Source of the DNA: Portulaca oleracea
Taxonomy: Eukaryota > Streptophyta > Magnoliopsida > Caryophyllales > Portulacaceae
NCBI GenBank assembly: GCA_029582165.1
Contig: CM055877.1
Location: forward strand, 6,501,855-6,565,854
Reading direction: 5' to 3'
DNA length: 64,000 nt
Shown here one piece after another: positions 47,520 through 64,000 of this stretch; the stretch's first letter is position 1; every line of letters begins with the position of its first letter. The position numbers and the translations under genes are program-made. A model generated the notes under the pieces. The model saw only the letters and a program-made list of their open reading frames with translations, made no database searches and was not told where the DNA came from.

Positions 47520-47724
47520 CTACAACTGCAAAAGCATCTGAGCCGTTACTGCCATACTTTCTCTCTCCTCCATCTTCACTCTCACTCTTTCTCCTTCTCT
47601 CTCTAGCCTCTGCTACATACATTCATGGCTTCCACAGCAATGTGACTGAACCTAGGGTTAGGGTTTCTTCAAGCATTACATTCCTCCCTCTTCACCATCA
47701 CCACCGCCACTCTCCGATTCTCAA
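47520..47724 (+). promoter_or_regulatory. Probable 5' UTR of CPK13-like gene
   Basis: CT-rich leader (CTTTCTCTCTCCTCC, CTCTCACTCTTTCTCC) directly before the ATG, with TAGGGTTAGGGTTT near 47653, a telo-box-like motif found in plant leaders. I cannot place a TATA box with confidence. Confidence 0.45.
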
Positions 47725-53318
<5,594 letters not shown>

Positions 53319-53520
53319 GGGTTTGTTTTTCAAATGCTTAGGTAATCTGCATATATTCGAACCACCACGTTGCTCCGACCATCATTGATTCCAGGTTTAG
53401 TGATTGGAGTTAGTTGTGTTTCCTGGCTGGTAGTTGTAATTTGTAATGTAAGGGCTAATTCAGAGGCCTTTGTAAAAATTTCATGTCAAATGTTAATGAA
53501 ATGACTCTGCCTCTTTGGCC
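53319..53520 (+). other. Probable 3' UTR of CPK13-like gene
   Basis: Sequence after the TAG stop with near-consensus polyadenylation signals (TAATGAAATG near 53495). The exact end cannot be set from sequence. Confidence 0.5.
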
Positions 53521-53765
53521 TTCTGTGTGATGTTATGATTTTTTTTCCCTCTAAAACAATTCATTATCTAGTTCAATGTGAAATATATACTAGCACTTTC
53601 AGATTTGGTAACTCTGGGATACTTTAGATTGTAATATTGGATTAGAACAATCTAATACCTTACAACATTGAATAATTATAATTCCTACTTTAAAATTGTA
53701 CCTCAACAAACCATAAATTTTTGCACCCCTTGAGGCCTTGAATTGTTGTGTACCATCACTTGTAA

Positions 53766-53766
<1 letters not shown>

Positions 53767-53798
<32 letters not shown>
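53767..53798. repeat. (TA)n microsatellite
   Basis: About 16 consecutive TA units between the two convergent genes. Confidence 0.95.
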
Positions 53799-53801
<3 letters not shown>

Positions 53802-53903
53802 ATTAAAATAATAAGGATATCGGTAAGGTTTTGGCCCAGTGGTTAAGATTGAGACTTGGATATAAGAAAATTGGATTATAATAATCCTTATTTTTGCAAA
53901 TTG

Positions 53904-54164
53904 GATGATGGTGGTCCTTGCTTTCACTTTGTATTCTGGTGGTCCAAAAAAAATATAATTGGATTTGAGTGGGACGCCACCGAGTTGAGTGGTGGTGACT
54001 AGGTGGTTTTTTGACATGGATGTGTTTGACCGGTTGACTTTAATACGCCATGTCAGAAAACCACCGAGTCACCACCTTTCAACTCAGCGGCGTCCCACTC
54101 AAATCCAATTATATTTTTTTTTGGACCACCAGTATACAAAGTAAAAGTAGGGACCGTCAGATCA
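53904..54164. mobile_element. Foldback-type MITE, long inverted arms
   Basis: Arms of about 110 bp at 53904-54015 and 54047-54164 are inverted copies (for example TTGGATTTGAGTGGGACG against its complement, with CTGGTGGTCCAAAAAAAA), separated by a loop of about 30 bp. The element occupies the space between the 3' ends of the kinase and Alfin genes. I could not define a target duplication. Confidence 0.8.
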
Positions 54165-54730
54165 CTCTACCATTAAGTTAAAGTTTTGGAACAGGTAATG
54201 GGTACCGGCTCGCCAAAGGATCCAAAAGGCTTGTTATCTAGCTGAAAAAGGCGGTCTGGAAGCTTCCTGAACAAAACCTGAAAACAATAAACATTATACC
54301 ATGGACCGAAATTATGCAGATAATTATGCAGCAACTATATAAGTCAATATCATTACATATCTGATAAGCCCGATAGGCTTCAACACATTCAAATTTTACC
54401 TATAATGTCAGCCTGCCAAACATCTCAACAACGGGTATAAAAACTCGCTATACGCAGCCAGCTAATACGAATACATATGTAAACCCGACGATCTGATTCT
54501 GATACAAGAAAATACAACATTTGCGAATTGTGCTATATGAACAGACAGACATCAACCGGCAACTGATTTGGCACTACAAACTTCAAAGATGCTGTCTGTA
54601 AATAACTTTTGCTATACTATGTCAGCAACAACAACAATAACCCCGGTAAGATTTGTTCTTTCTTTCTTTCTTTTTTTCTCAGATAGTTTCCTGATCCCTT
54701 TGCACACACACAAACGCGTGCGCACATCAG

Positions 54731-57700
54731 TCAGTGAGTAGCACGGCCCACCTTCTTCATGCTGCAAGACGGGCATTTGTACTGCTTGATGCTCTCCGCC
54801 TTGGCAGGAGTAATCTTGACACATTTCCCATGGAACCACCTCTCGCAAATGTCGCACCCGATCCAAAACTCATCGGCACTGTAGTTACCGCCACAGCTGC
54901 CACATAGGGTTTCTCCTTGCTCGTCTTCGTCGTCCTCGTACTCGTCTGCTAGCTTTGGGTTGAGTTTGACCTGACCATCGCTTGTTCTCTGCAAGTTTGA
55001 AGGACATAGAACGCCATTCACGGAAAAAGATTTGTTACTCAATGTGGGTCTTGCTGGCGCTTGCAAAAATCCGGTTCCAAGTCAAATTCGGGTTGGTCAA
55101 ATTCGGTCGATGTGAAATTCGGACAAGAAATTGTTGCTCGGACCTGGTTTTTTTCCCATGTCGGACCAGGTTGGACAATTCAGACGGAACTAAAATCGGG
55201 TTTGGACAATAGAAAAAAGAGAAATATCGTGTCCAAATATTCAGTCAACGTCAAAATTTGGACGAAAAATCTGTGACCGAATCCGGTTTTTCTCCGGTCA
55301 GACATAATCTTGCCAGTTCTAGGTCCTGTTAAAGCAGGGTCTGGAGAGATCCCAGCTACAAGCATGCAGTCTTGCCTCCAGCAGACAAAGAGACTGATTC
55401 CAAGAGACCCACAAAGAAAAATCAATTACACTCGCCCATTCTCGAACAATTATGCATGCATTTTGGTTTGTTATCCCAATCAAGTGTACAGTTGCAATAT
55501 ATGTATCACATTAGATGTAACTTAGTAAACCAAGAGCAATAGGTTTTTATTGTTAAGTGAACACTTAGGATTGTGCAAGAACTCAAATGTGGCCATTTTG
55601 AAGTACCACTCCATAACTATCGATTGCCCGTAAACAAACTCTTCGTCTTAGATTTCTTTACAACTCCCCATGATTCCTACCCTTTTTCCAAAGCAATGGT
55701 AAGAGGCCCACCCACTATGATCGTGCACATGTTGTAAACCTAGAGGTCTAATGGGCAAAGGGTACAACACAATCACCATAATAGGGCCAGCAGAGACCTA
55801 GCCTTGACACCTCATGATTCCTATGGGGTAAACGAGAGTGAAAAATATTGATGTTGGCTGATGTTAATCTTACCTTGGTGCTACCGCGGGATTTGCTTCC
55901 ACTATCCACACTAGGCTTCTCTTTTGCGGGCTTCTTATCCGTTACAACTTCAAAGACAGTCGGTAGTTCGTTTATCATACTGAATAGGCGCTTTCTGACA
56001 TGGAAAAACAAATGAAATTCTCAGAAAAACAACATACCATAAGCTATGATACGACATATCTAATGGAAACTAGCCACAGCAAGTGCACTTCATGTCTCTG
56101 CCCAGAGATACAGCATTAGCAGTTTTCTTTCGATGAGCAATACAAAGTAATATGGAAAACAGGAACACACACACACACACACAAAAAAAAAAAAAAAAAG
56201 GTAGGTAGGTGACCCTATATCGATGCAGGAAACGGTAGCAGTTCAGACTATCATTGACCACTCTTACGGGAAAAGGAGCAAACACTCCATAATCAAGCTT
56301 CCGTAACTGCAAATTGTTCTCCATCAACACTATCTTGACAAAACAAGTCTCACAATGAATAAAGGGAGGGGGAAGGAATGGAAGCTTTATGAACAGGACT
56401 AATGTGAGAAACTAATCAAAGAATCTCTACCCTGACTGACGAGGAGAAGTTAAACTAGTCAACATAAGAAACATCAATTTAAGGCATTTGATGGGCAGTG
56501 TCAATGTGTTATGCAACTAACATGATTTGTAACAAAGCATGCCTTCGGATTCACTCTTTTCTTATAGGAAAAAGATAAATATTAGTAATAGAATTAAAAG
56601 AACCGACGTTCAACTAGCACCATAGAAAGTTATGTACAACCAAAAAACAAAATGTCCACAAAATCCAAAAATTTGCTGGGAGGTGCCATACATTCTTAAC
56701 AACTGACTACTAGGGGACCACATTTTTTTAATGCACTCAAAGGGGACCAAGTTTTCAAATAAATGGCTCCCAGGTGACTTTCCGGCCATTCTTAGCCGGA
56801 AACCATGAAAAGAACTAAATGCCCTTGGGGATGTTTCTGAAAAGACCAGACTGCCCTTATATTTGTCCGCTCAAATAAAAATGAAGGCTTGTCCACTACC
56901 TTCATCAATGAATTCTTGTTAATGGGAAGAGGGAGGCTTTGTCAGCAATTAACTTTGATTACCGTCGAAACAAACATGAACTCCGATCTCAACTTTTCGT
57001 CAGCAATTAATCTGGTGTAGGGTGATTCAATGAATCCTTGTTAATGGGAAGAGGGAGGCTTTGTTGGGAAACGTTATTTCCAGTCAGCAATTGCTGCTGG
57101 TGCTGCTGATGAAGTTGAGATAGCGTGGGAGGCTGCTGAAGATTCTGGCTTAGGTTCTGGCTAGGGGTGACAATACCGCTACTTGCAAAGGTTGACTGAA
57201 TTTGCTGCTTTTGGAGATTCATATGCGATTGTTGCTGCGGTGGTTGTTGCTGCTGTTGCGGTTGGGGTTGAAGAGGCTGTGGTTATTGTGGCTGCGGTTG
57301 TTTTGGCAACTGTTGTTGAGCAGGCAGTGTTTGCTGTTGCGGCTGTGGCTGCTGTTGTTGTGAGTTTAGTGTATTCTGCAACAGTTGCGGTTGAGACCAT
57401 GTTTGGGGTGGTTGTTGCAATTGACCCATCTGGTTTTGCTGTACCGGTTTGTTGAATTGGATGTTTGGCATAGGCAAGGATGGTGCTTGGAAGCTCAAGA
57501 GCTTTGATGGATCATCAACACCAAGGGCACCGGGCAATGTGGATGGTGGAACCATAGATGGGAAAAACCCAGCCTGAGCACCAGAAAACTGGTTGTTTTG
57601 CTGCATGCTCATCAATTAACCCAGGAAATATCGAGCCGGAGACATCCTTCATTCCAAATTCATCCCCGGAGTAATTTTTATCAAATCAATGAGTTGAGAG

Positions 57701-60189
57701 TTTTGATAACAACATCAAAGGAGTGGGTTTTAGAGGTTTACTAAGCAGAGGAGGGAAGAGCAACAAGCTAAGGTAGTCGACGGTGGTGCTACGGCGGCGA
57801 CAGTGGTGGCTCGGAGCTCGCCGGAGTCGTGGGTCGTCGGCGGCGAGGGGTGGCAGCAGACAGAATTGGAAATGGAAATAAAAGAGGGTGGGGGAGTCAC
57901 CGGAGCTGGGGGCGGTGGTCGTCGGTTCCGGGGTGGTCTTCGGTGCTGCTGGTGGCCGTCGGTGCTACTGCGGTGGCGAGCTGGTGTTTATTTGGCTGCT
58001 GCTCGACAAAAATAGAGGTGAGAGAGGGAGGTCGACGTTTCCGGTGATTCGGTGGTGCTCCGGGATTGTTGCAGCTGTCACGATGGTCCTCAGGTGCCCA
58101 GGAGGTGGTGGGTGGTTGTGGTTGAGGCTGAGAGGTGGTCGGAAAACGAAAGGAGGGAGGAGGGAGATAGAGGTGAGGTGATGGTGCTGTGGTGTCGGGG
58201 ATGACGGGGTCTGCTGGGTAAGAAGACCCGAGGAAGAAGAAGAAAAGAAGAAAAAGAAGAAAAAGAATGGAGGGTAGTCTCGGCATTCCACAAAGCCATT
58301 TCAAATAAAATCCAACTTTACTCACCTTTCACCGGTTTCCGGCTAAGAATGGCTGGAAAGTCACCTGGGAGCCATTTGTTTGAAAACTTGGTCCCTTTTG
58401 AGTGCATTAAAAAAATGTGATCCCCCAGAAGTCAGTTATTAAGAATGTATGGCACCTCCCAGCAAATTTTTGCCACAAAATCTACCACATTAAAAGAGGA
58501 AGAGCTAAACTTCTCATTTACCCAAAAGAAGAGAGACTTGACAAAATTGTCTTTCAATCTTTAAAGAGGGATTTCAATTTTCAACCCCCTCAAAAACCCT
58601 TCAATTCCTTTCTTTTTCAGATAACCTAAAAAATCACATGTAGTAAGTGTATAAACAATGCCTTTGGACTCACTCTTTCAGTATTTAATAAATCAATAGG
58701 AAGGCCCCTACTTCTCCTTCTATTAACCAAAAGAAGCAGCATACCTCTCATTGCGGTTAAGACGGGCGCCAAAATAAAATGAGACAGACAACAACCAACA
58801 GTCGCTATGGACAGCAACAAGCGAAAGCCAATCTCTCTGGTTCATCCCATCCCTTGCAAAATTGATCCCCAAAGCAGGCTCCGGAAGCTCTGGTGGGACT
58901 TCCTCCGCGGGAAGGTTAACTTCCCAAGTTTCATTCGGGTGTCCATACAAGCATAAGTTCTCCTTCTCTACATTCCACCCAAAAAAAAAAAAACGGAATG
59001 AAGTATGAACAACGTAACAATTACTTCAGATAGTCTTTTACTTAATCATGCTCAAATATCATGTCTCGAAACTACAACATTCTATATAACACTAGTTCCT
59101 CCACCTGGTTTCTCAGAACTAGGATTATACTCCCCGGAGTACCATGCTTATGCACTCCCGTGTCTAATTTTATGAGCATACATGTATAAATTTATGAGCA
59201 TACTCATAACATTAACAAGTGTACACATGCTTATAAAATGAAAATTGTAAACCATGAAGTTATAAATATATGGTCATGTATAAATTATGAACTCAAATTA
59301 CAAAATATGTATATGGTCAAAGAACCGAAAATTGTATGCTCATAAACTTATAAATGTGTGATCATAAAATTCTATACATATGCTCATAAAATCCATTCCG
59401 AAGTACAGAAGCATGGTACTCTCGGGAGTATAATCCTATTTTCACCACTTTCTAACCAACACATGGTGTTTCAAAACTACAATCACAATAAAAGCCAGCT
59501 ACTTCACTGCTAAGGAATCAAAGGACAGTAAAACCAAAAGTCAACTGAGCAATTCTTGTATCACAGCTGAGATTTTTCTCAAAATCCAATGAGGCCCAAA
59601 TTTTAAAGGCAACACTTCAATAGCTGTATAACATTGCAATGGGCATCAAATTCAAGTGACATTGGCATCAACAACTCAGTCAAAACTAAACTAAAGATTG
59701 CAGGAGAACATGAAAAGCTAAAAATACCCACATAATCAACATCAATCTATCAATTAACTTAGTCATGAGCACAATAATTAAGCACAATTTGGCCCTCAAA
59801 TTAGTGAAATCAGCTACTGATGACTGAATAACCCAATTCAAAGTGACCCATTAATCCAACAAACAGTTACCACACACACAAAATTCAAAAACCCCATCAC
59901 AACTCAAACCCAGCAAAACCAATCAAAAAGAACGAAATTAGAAACTTCAAATTGAGATTCAACTCACCCGGATCACAAAGTCCATAGAATTCGTCAACAT
60001 CTGAGACAAAAAGCAAAACCCAGATCACCAAAAAGCAGTTACAGAAAAACCCAGAATCTCAATTCAGGTAAAAGTAGAGATAGAGAGAGAAATTGAAGTA
60101 CCGGAAGTAAGAGCTCGAACAATTGCAGCCCGACGAGCGCTGAAATCTTTGAAGATCTCTTCTACTGTTCTTGGATTTGAAGATGACAT
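54731..60189 (-). CDS. Alfin1-like PHD finger protein
   Basis: Five coding exons: 60102-60189, 59968-60000 (33 bp), 58745-58967, 55874-55994, 54731-54988; all GT-AG, 240 codons. The Alfin domain covers about 6-135 ([58 protein letters not shown]). A short Lys/Ser linker and an acidic patch (EYEDDEDEQ) precede a C-terminal PHD finger with Cys184, Cys187, Cys200, Cys203, His208, Cys211, Cys227, Cys230, matching C4HC3. Family members are nuclear, bind H3K4me3 through the PHD and act in repression, germination and stress response. Length fits the family (about 240-260). Last residues GRATH are unusual. Introns 2 and 3 hold transposons. Confidence 0.95.
57007..57615 (-). pseudogene. Gln-rich gene fragment inside Mutator-like element
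   Basis: The first frame (57615 downward) begins [20 protein letters not shown] and continues with [20 protein letters not shown], then Gln-rich tracts. A frame change near 57285 leads to another Gln-rich frame ending [13 protein letters not shown] at 57007. Such non-repetitive Met/Pro/Gln-rich sequence looks like part of a nuclear co-regulator, but I do not recognise the parent gene. Frameshift and lack of a complete gene argue against function. Confidence 0.6.
57780..58300. other. GC-rich, Pro-coding stretch inside Mutator-like element
   Basis: Composition (CGGTGGTC, GGAGG, GTGGTGG tracts) differs sharply from the surrounding intron. Overlapping ORFs exist on both strands, for example a Pro/Ser-rich frame 58325-57897 on the minus strand with a hydrophobic Leu/Phe start. 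None is recognised. It may be a second captured fragment, but low complexity alone could explain the ORFs. Confidence 0.45.
58473..58640. repeat. Second half of dispersed repeat in Alfin intron 3
   Basis: Continuation of the repeat interrupted at 56665, matching 48957-49115 in CPK13 intron 1 (CCACATTAAAAGAGGAAGAGC, CCTCAAAAACCC, AAAAAATCACATGT). Confidence 0.72.
59122..59436. mobile_element. MITE with TA target in Alfin intron 2
   Basis: Inverted ends GGATTATACTCCCCGGAG and CTCGGGAGTATAATCC, extending to AGTACCATGCTT, with TA on each side (59120-59121, 59437-59438). Length 315 bp. The interior repeats TATGAGCATA..TTATAAAT motifs. TA targets point to the Tc1/mariner superfamily, but the ends differ from the Stowaway CTCCCTCC type at 28643. 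Confidence 0.82.
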
Positions 60190-60480
60190 TTCTTTTTGCT
60201 TCTTTTTATTGAGAAAATCTTAAAATTGGAATGTTTCTGTCGTTGGTCAGTTGCTTTCCTCAAGTTACATACAAATCACAAACTACAAGTTACCCAATTT
60301 GGGTAAAAATTAAAAGACGAGAGAAGAGCAAAAAGTCGAATCAAATCAGATGAAATTGAGAATCAGAGTGACTGATGGGATCAGAATTTGGCACTTGGGG
60401 TTGTTTTCATTGGAGAGAGAGAGAGAGATGAGATCGGGCGACAAGCAAAGTTGCAAGTGCTAAGGAAGAAGAAAACCCCC
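60190..60480 (-). promoter_or_regulatory. 5' leader and proximal promoter of Alfin gene
   Basis: Sequence upstream of the Alfin ATG includes a (GA)n run at about 60413-60429 (CT-rich on the coding strand) and short AT-rich stretches. Transcription start not determinable. Confidence 0.4.
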
Positions 60481-60544
60481 TTGGTTGAGTATAGAGTATA
60501 GACTATAGGCTATAGACTATAGAGTTAGAGTATAGATCAAATTT

Positions 60545-62850
60545 GATTATATTTGGTTCTTCTTAGGGTCTAATTGTTGGTTATATATACTTTACATAGA
60601 TCACATAGATTGATCTACTTTTTATGTAAAAATACTTATATTAAAAGCAGAATCAGTTTCAGGTTGATTATGCAGATCTGTTTAGCTGTTGTTAGTTTTT
60701 TCAGGGAAGAATATAATTTTAGTGATTTCAGTAAACTTGATTATTATAGGTCGATTATGCAAATCTGTTGAGATGTTCGTTAACTTTTAGTGAAAAATGT
60801 AATTTTAATGATTTCAGTAGACTTGATTATTACATATCGATTCACTCTTTTTATTTCACGTGTGAATCATATTTGCTTCCAATCAATTTCTAAGTTTAAA
60901 TTTTTCAGTAAGTTGAGATATCAATAAGATACGTAGATTTATTCTGAAGGAGAACATGTGTGATTATAATTGGTTCTTCTTAGGGTCTAATTGTTGGTTA
61001 TATATATACTTGCATAGATTACATGGATTGGTTTATGTTTGTTAAAATACTTACAGTAAAAGCATAATTAAATTGAGGTCGATTGTGTAGATCTGCTTAA
61101 CTGTTGTTGGCTTTTAGTGAAAAATGTAATTTCAATGATTTTAGTTGATTTGATTAATTACAAATCAAATCGCTCTTTTCATTCACGAGTAAATCATGTT
61201 TGATTCCAGTCAATTTCTAAAGAGAACATGTGTGATTTATATTTGGCTCTTCTTAAGGTTCAATTGTTAGTTATATGTACTTGCATAGATTACATGGACT
61301 GATCTACTTTTTATGCAAAAGTACTTACATTAAAGTTATAATTAGTTCCAGGTCGATTACACGGAACTGTTTAGCTGTTATTGGCTTTTTGTGAAACATA
61401 TAATTTTAGAGACTTCAGTAAACTTGATTATTATAGATCAAATCACCCTTTTTATTTCATGGGTATAGAGTATAAGATGAAATTTGATTAGATTTGGTTC
61501 TTGTTAGGTTCCAATTTTGGTTATATATACTTGTATAGATTACATGGATTGGTCTACCTTTTATATATAAGTACTTACATTAAAGGCGTAATTTGTTTCA
61601 AGTCGATTACGTGGATATATTTAGTTGTCATTGGTTTTTAGTGAAAAAAGTAATTTCAGTAATTTGATCATTACAGATCGAATCACCCTTTTTATTTCAT
61701 GGGTGAATCAAGTTTGATTTCAGTCAATTTATAAGTTTAAAATGTTCAGTAAGTGGAAATACCAACAAGATAGATAGATTTGTTTATAAAGAGAACATGT
61801 ATGGCATTATATTTTAGTTCTTCTCAGGGTCTAATTGTTGGTTGTATATACTTGCATATGTTACATAGAGTGGTCTACTTTTTATGCAAAAGTGCTTACA
61901 TTAAAGACATAATCGTTTTCGGGTCGATTACACAGATTTGTTTAGTTGTCATTGACTTTTAGTGGAAAGTGTGATTTCATTGAGTTCAGTAAACATGATT
62001 ATTATAGATTGGATCACCCTTTTATTTCACGAGTGAATCAAGTTTGAATTAATTTATAAGTTTAAATTGCTCAATAAGCAGAGGTATCAATAAGATAGGT
62101 AGATTTGTTTCTAAAGAGAACATGTGTAACATTATATTTGCTTCTTCTTAGGGTCTAATTGTTGGTTAGATTAACTTGCATAGATTACATGGATTAGTCT
62201 ACTTTTTATGTAAAAGTACTTACATTAAAGATATAATCGGTTTCATGTCGATTCGCAGATCTGTTTAGTTGTCATTGGATTTTGGTGAAAAATGTAATTT
62301 AGTGACTTCAGTAAATGTGATTATTATAGATCAGATCGTCCTTTTTATTTCACGAGTGAATCAAGTTTGATTTCATTCAATTTCTCAGTTTAAATTGTTA
62401 TGTACGTAGAGATATCAATAGGATAGGTAAATATGTTTCTAAAGGGAATGTGTGTGCGTGTGACAACATATTTGATTTTTTTAGGGTCTAATTATTGATA
62501 CACTTGCACAAACTATACAGATTGGTTTATTTTTTATGCTAAAGTACTTACATTAATGTTATAATCAATTTCAAGTTGATTACATGGATTGGTCCACCTT
62601 TTATACAAAAGTATTTACATTAAAGACATAATCAGTTTTCGGTTGATTAGCATGAATATGCTTAGCTGTCATTGGCTTTTAGTGAAAATTGTAGTTTTAG
62701 TAATTTTAGTAAATTTGATTATTACAAATCGAATCGCCCTTTTTATTTTACGAGTCAATCAAGTGTGATTTCCGCCAATTTATAAGTTGAAATTGTACAA
62801 TAAGTAGAAATATCAATAAGATAGACGGGTTGATTTGTTTCTAAAGAGAT
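60545..62850. repeat. Array of about seven diverged tandem repeats
   Basis: A unit marked by AGGGTCTAATTGTTGGTTAT, TTACATGGATTGGTCTACTT, ACTTACATTAAAG, a GTCGATTA motif, TTTAGTGAAAAATGTAAT and TTTATTTCACGAGTGAATCA recurs at about 60565, 60982, 61254, 61502, 61826, 62150 and 62484. Intervals range from about 250 to 420 bp, so units differ by insertions or deletions. Short ORFs inside are repeat translations. No transposon ends are visible. Confidence 0.88.
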
Positions 62851-63550
62851 CATGTATGAATTGGTAATGAAAGCTCTAGTAATTAAAGGATACATGTTTA
62901 GCTATCATTGATTTAGTGAACATGTAATGTTAGTAAACTTGATGAGTGCTTTTAGTAAACTTGATTACTACATATGGAAGTGCCTTTTTAAATTCACGAA
63001 ACTAAATTTTACAATTTAAAGAGATCATGTATGGATTGACAATGAACCCACAACCAAATCCCAAACCAATACTCCAAAATCACGCCGACGCAAAGTATAG
63101 AGATGTTGGATGTAGCCATCTTATCTTAATTTTTACAATTTAAAGAGATTAGTCCCAATCGACCTAAGATTTATAAATATTATGCTACCTACTATTCTAT
63201 GGAAAAGAAGCAAATTAAAGAAGGTTTAATAAGACATTTTAATTTAGTCCATCAAAATCTAAGTTGGAAAAAAATAATCTTTTTCAAACTATACAGATTA
63301 TAGGTAAAACTCTGAATCACAAAATAAACAAAATTATCTTGGCATATTGGCAAATATCAAATTCTTGTCTGTAATCAACAGAAAAATTCATTGCAATATG
63401 CTTTATGTACAATGGATATTTAAAGTATAGTGAATAAATCAAACACTGATCAACATAAATTTTCTTAAGATTCCTCTTTCTGTTTCTTGCCACTTATTTC
63501 ATCAAATACATTAGAAGCAAAAAAGCACTCAACATGAAAGAATGTTTAAC
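62851..63550. other. Intergenic, no feature seen
   Basis: AT-rich DNA after the array. A few motifs (AAAGAGATCATGTATG) echo the array and suggest a decayed extension to about 63030. No gene found. Confidence 0.45.
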
Positions 63551-63765
63551 TTAGCCGAACCACCCCCCCTCCCCAAAAAAAAAAAAATCTTTTTCTAGGT
63601 AAGGCAAGGACGAGTTTGGAAGGGTCAAACCAACACAAGAATGATAAGTCAGTTTCAAATAATTGGTCACGCAAAAAGCAAATGACACAAAATAATAATG
63701 ACCATAATTAACAGAATACAAAAGATGACAATGACAGACTACTATTTCAAAGAAAGAACATGCAC

Positions 63766-63931
63766 ATCTTTTGATAGACATTTCATACTCATCAATATCG
63801 ATTCCCTGCATTGGTGGAGGTGTCCATGGTAGGGCCACCAAGGTATCGGAAGGACTGCTAAAATACATAGCATCACCCTCATATGCAAAGTACTGTGAGT
63901 TTGTTAATATGGCTCTTAACCAATAGGCCAC
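63766..63931 (-). CDS. Possible exon of an unrecognised gene at window edge
   Basis: On the minus strand an open stretch reads AYWLRAILTNSQYFAYEGDA, then SDTLVALPWTPPPMQGIDID and EYEMSIKR, with balanced composition unlike neighbouring AT-rich DNA. It is followed by a possible GT donor at about 63765. A possible AG acceptor lies just upstream, but an in-frame TGA there makes the start uncertain. The remaining ORF to 63551 looks intronic. I do not recognise the family; the rest of the gene would lie on both sides and past 64000. Confidence 0.3.
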
Positions 63932-64000
63932 TCACTGCTTGCTGCATTAGATTCATGTGGCTAAGCGACCACACAATAAAGGGATCTGGTCTTAGCTGTA

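Larger units (their letters stand above)
56666..58472. mobile_element. Mutator-like element with gene fragment (Pack-MULE-like)
   Basis: Inverted ends start CAAAAATTTGCTGGGAGG and extend about 140-150 bp at 56666-56815 and 58325-58472 (for example GACTTTCCGGCCATTC against GAATGGCTGGAAAGTC). A perfect 10-bp duplication CCACAAAATC flanks it (56656-56665, 58473-58482), and the related repeat at 48950 shows an empty site. It lies in intron 3 of the Alfin gene. No transposase is visible. The interior holds a Gln-rich fragment on the minus strand and a GC-rich, Pro-rich stretch. This is the typical organisation of a Pack-MULE. Confidence 0.9.

Noticed and set aside
57179..57455. Ala/Val/Thr-rich ORFs on both strands
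   Set aside because: Off-frame readings of the CAG/CAA-rich Gln tract in the Mutator-like element.
60545..62850. CRISPR array
   Set aside because: Units are far too long and diverged, spacing is irregular, and the genome is plant nuclear.

Overview
This is a window of nuclear DNA from a flowering plant, most likely a eudicot. The evidence is three intron-containing genes of plant families (a choline transporter-like protein, a calcium-dependent protein kinase resembling CPK13, and an Alfin1-like PHD protein) set in AT-rich DNA full of plant transposons. I cannot name the species from sequence alone. All coordinates, splice sites and repeat boundaries were read by eye.

Layout. 1-9115: a non-autonomous Ty3/gypsy element (3.4-kb LTRs, the left one cut by the window edge) keeping only a broken gag-position ORF and the last part of integrase. 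9685-16488: a three-level nest, in which a small TRIM-like element has its right LTR split by a minus-strand copia element, whose own LTR is split by a reversed solo LTR of the gypsy family seen at 1-9115; target-site duplications (TSDs) support the order. 20104-26256: a 5'-truncated L1-type LINE with a 16-bp TSD, itself holding a 1.77-kb solo LTR and a GC-rich 451-bp Mutator-like MITE. 26-36 kb: AT-rich DNA with Stowaway-like MITEs, a Tat/Athila-type LTR with its primer-binding site, and an internally deleted copia element carrying a Harbinger-like MITE in one LTR.

Genes. 37390-39803 (minus): choline transporter-like gene, three coding exons, 466 codons. 43.1-45.7 kb: a cluster of three related Harbinger-like MITEs plus a Mutator-like MITE with long inverted ends. 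47725-53318 (plus): CPK13-like kinase, seven coding exons, 539 codons, with a tRNA-derived SINE just upstream. 54731-60189 (minus): Alfin1-like PHD gene, five coding exons, 240 codons, convergent with the kinase gene. Its third intron holds a 1.8-kb Mutator-like element carrying a glutamine-rich, apparently captured gene fragment (Pack-MULE-like), and its second intron holds a MITE with TA target sites. Upstream of it (60.5-62.8 kb) lies an array of about seven diverged repeats of 250-420 bp.

The three host genes act in unrelated processes (membrane transport, calcium/kinase signalling, chromatin reading) and show no sign of functional clustering. I found no clear evidence of an unknown coding system. 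The most unusual points are the nested insertion history, the Pack-MULE-like element inside the Alfin gene, the patchy block divergence between otherwise near-identical gypsy LTRs, and clusters of CpG-rich palindromes inside LTRs.
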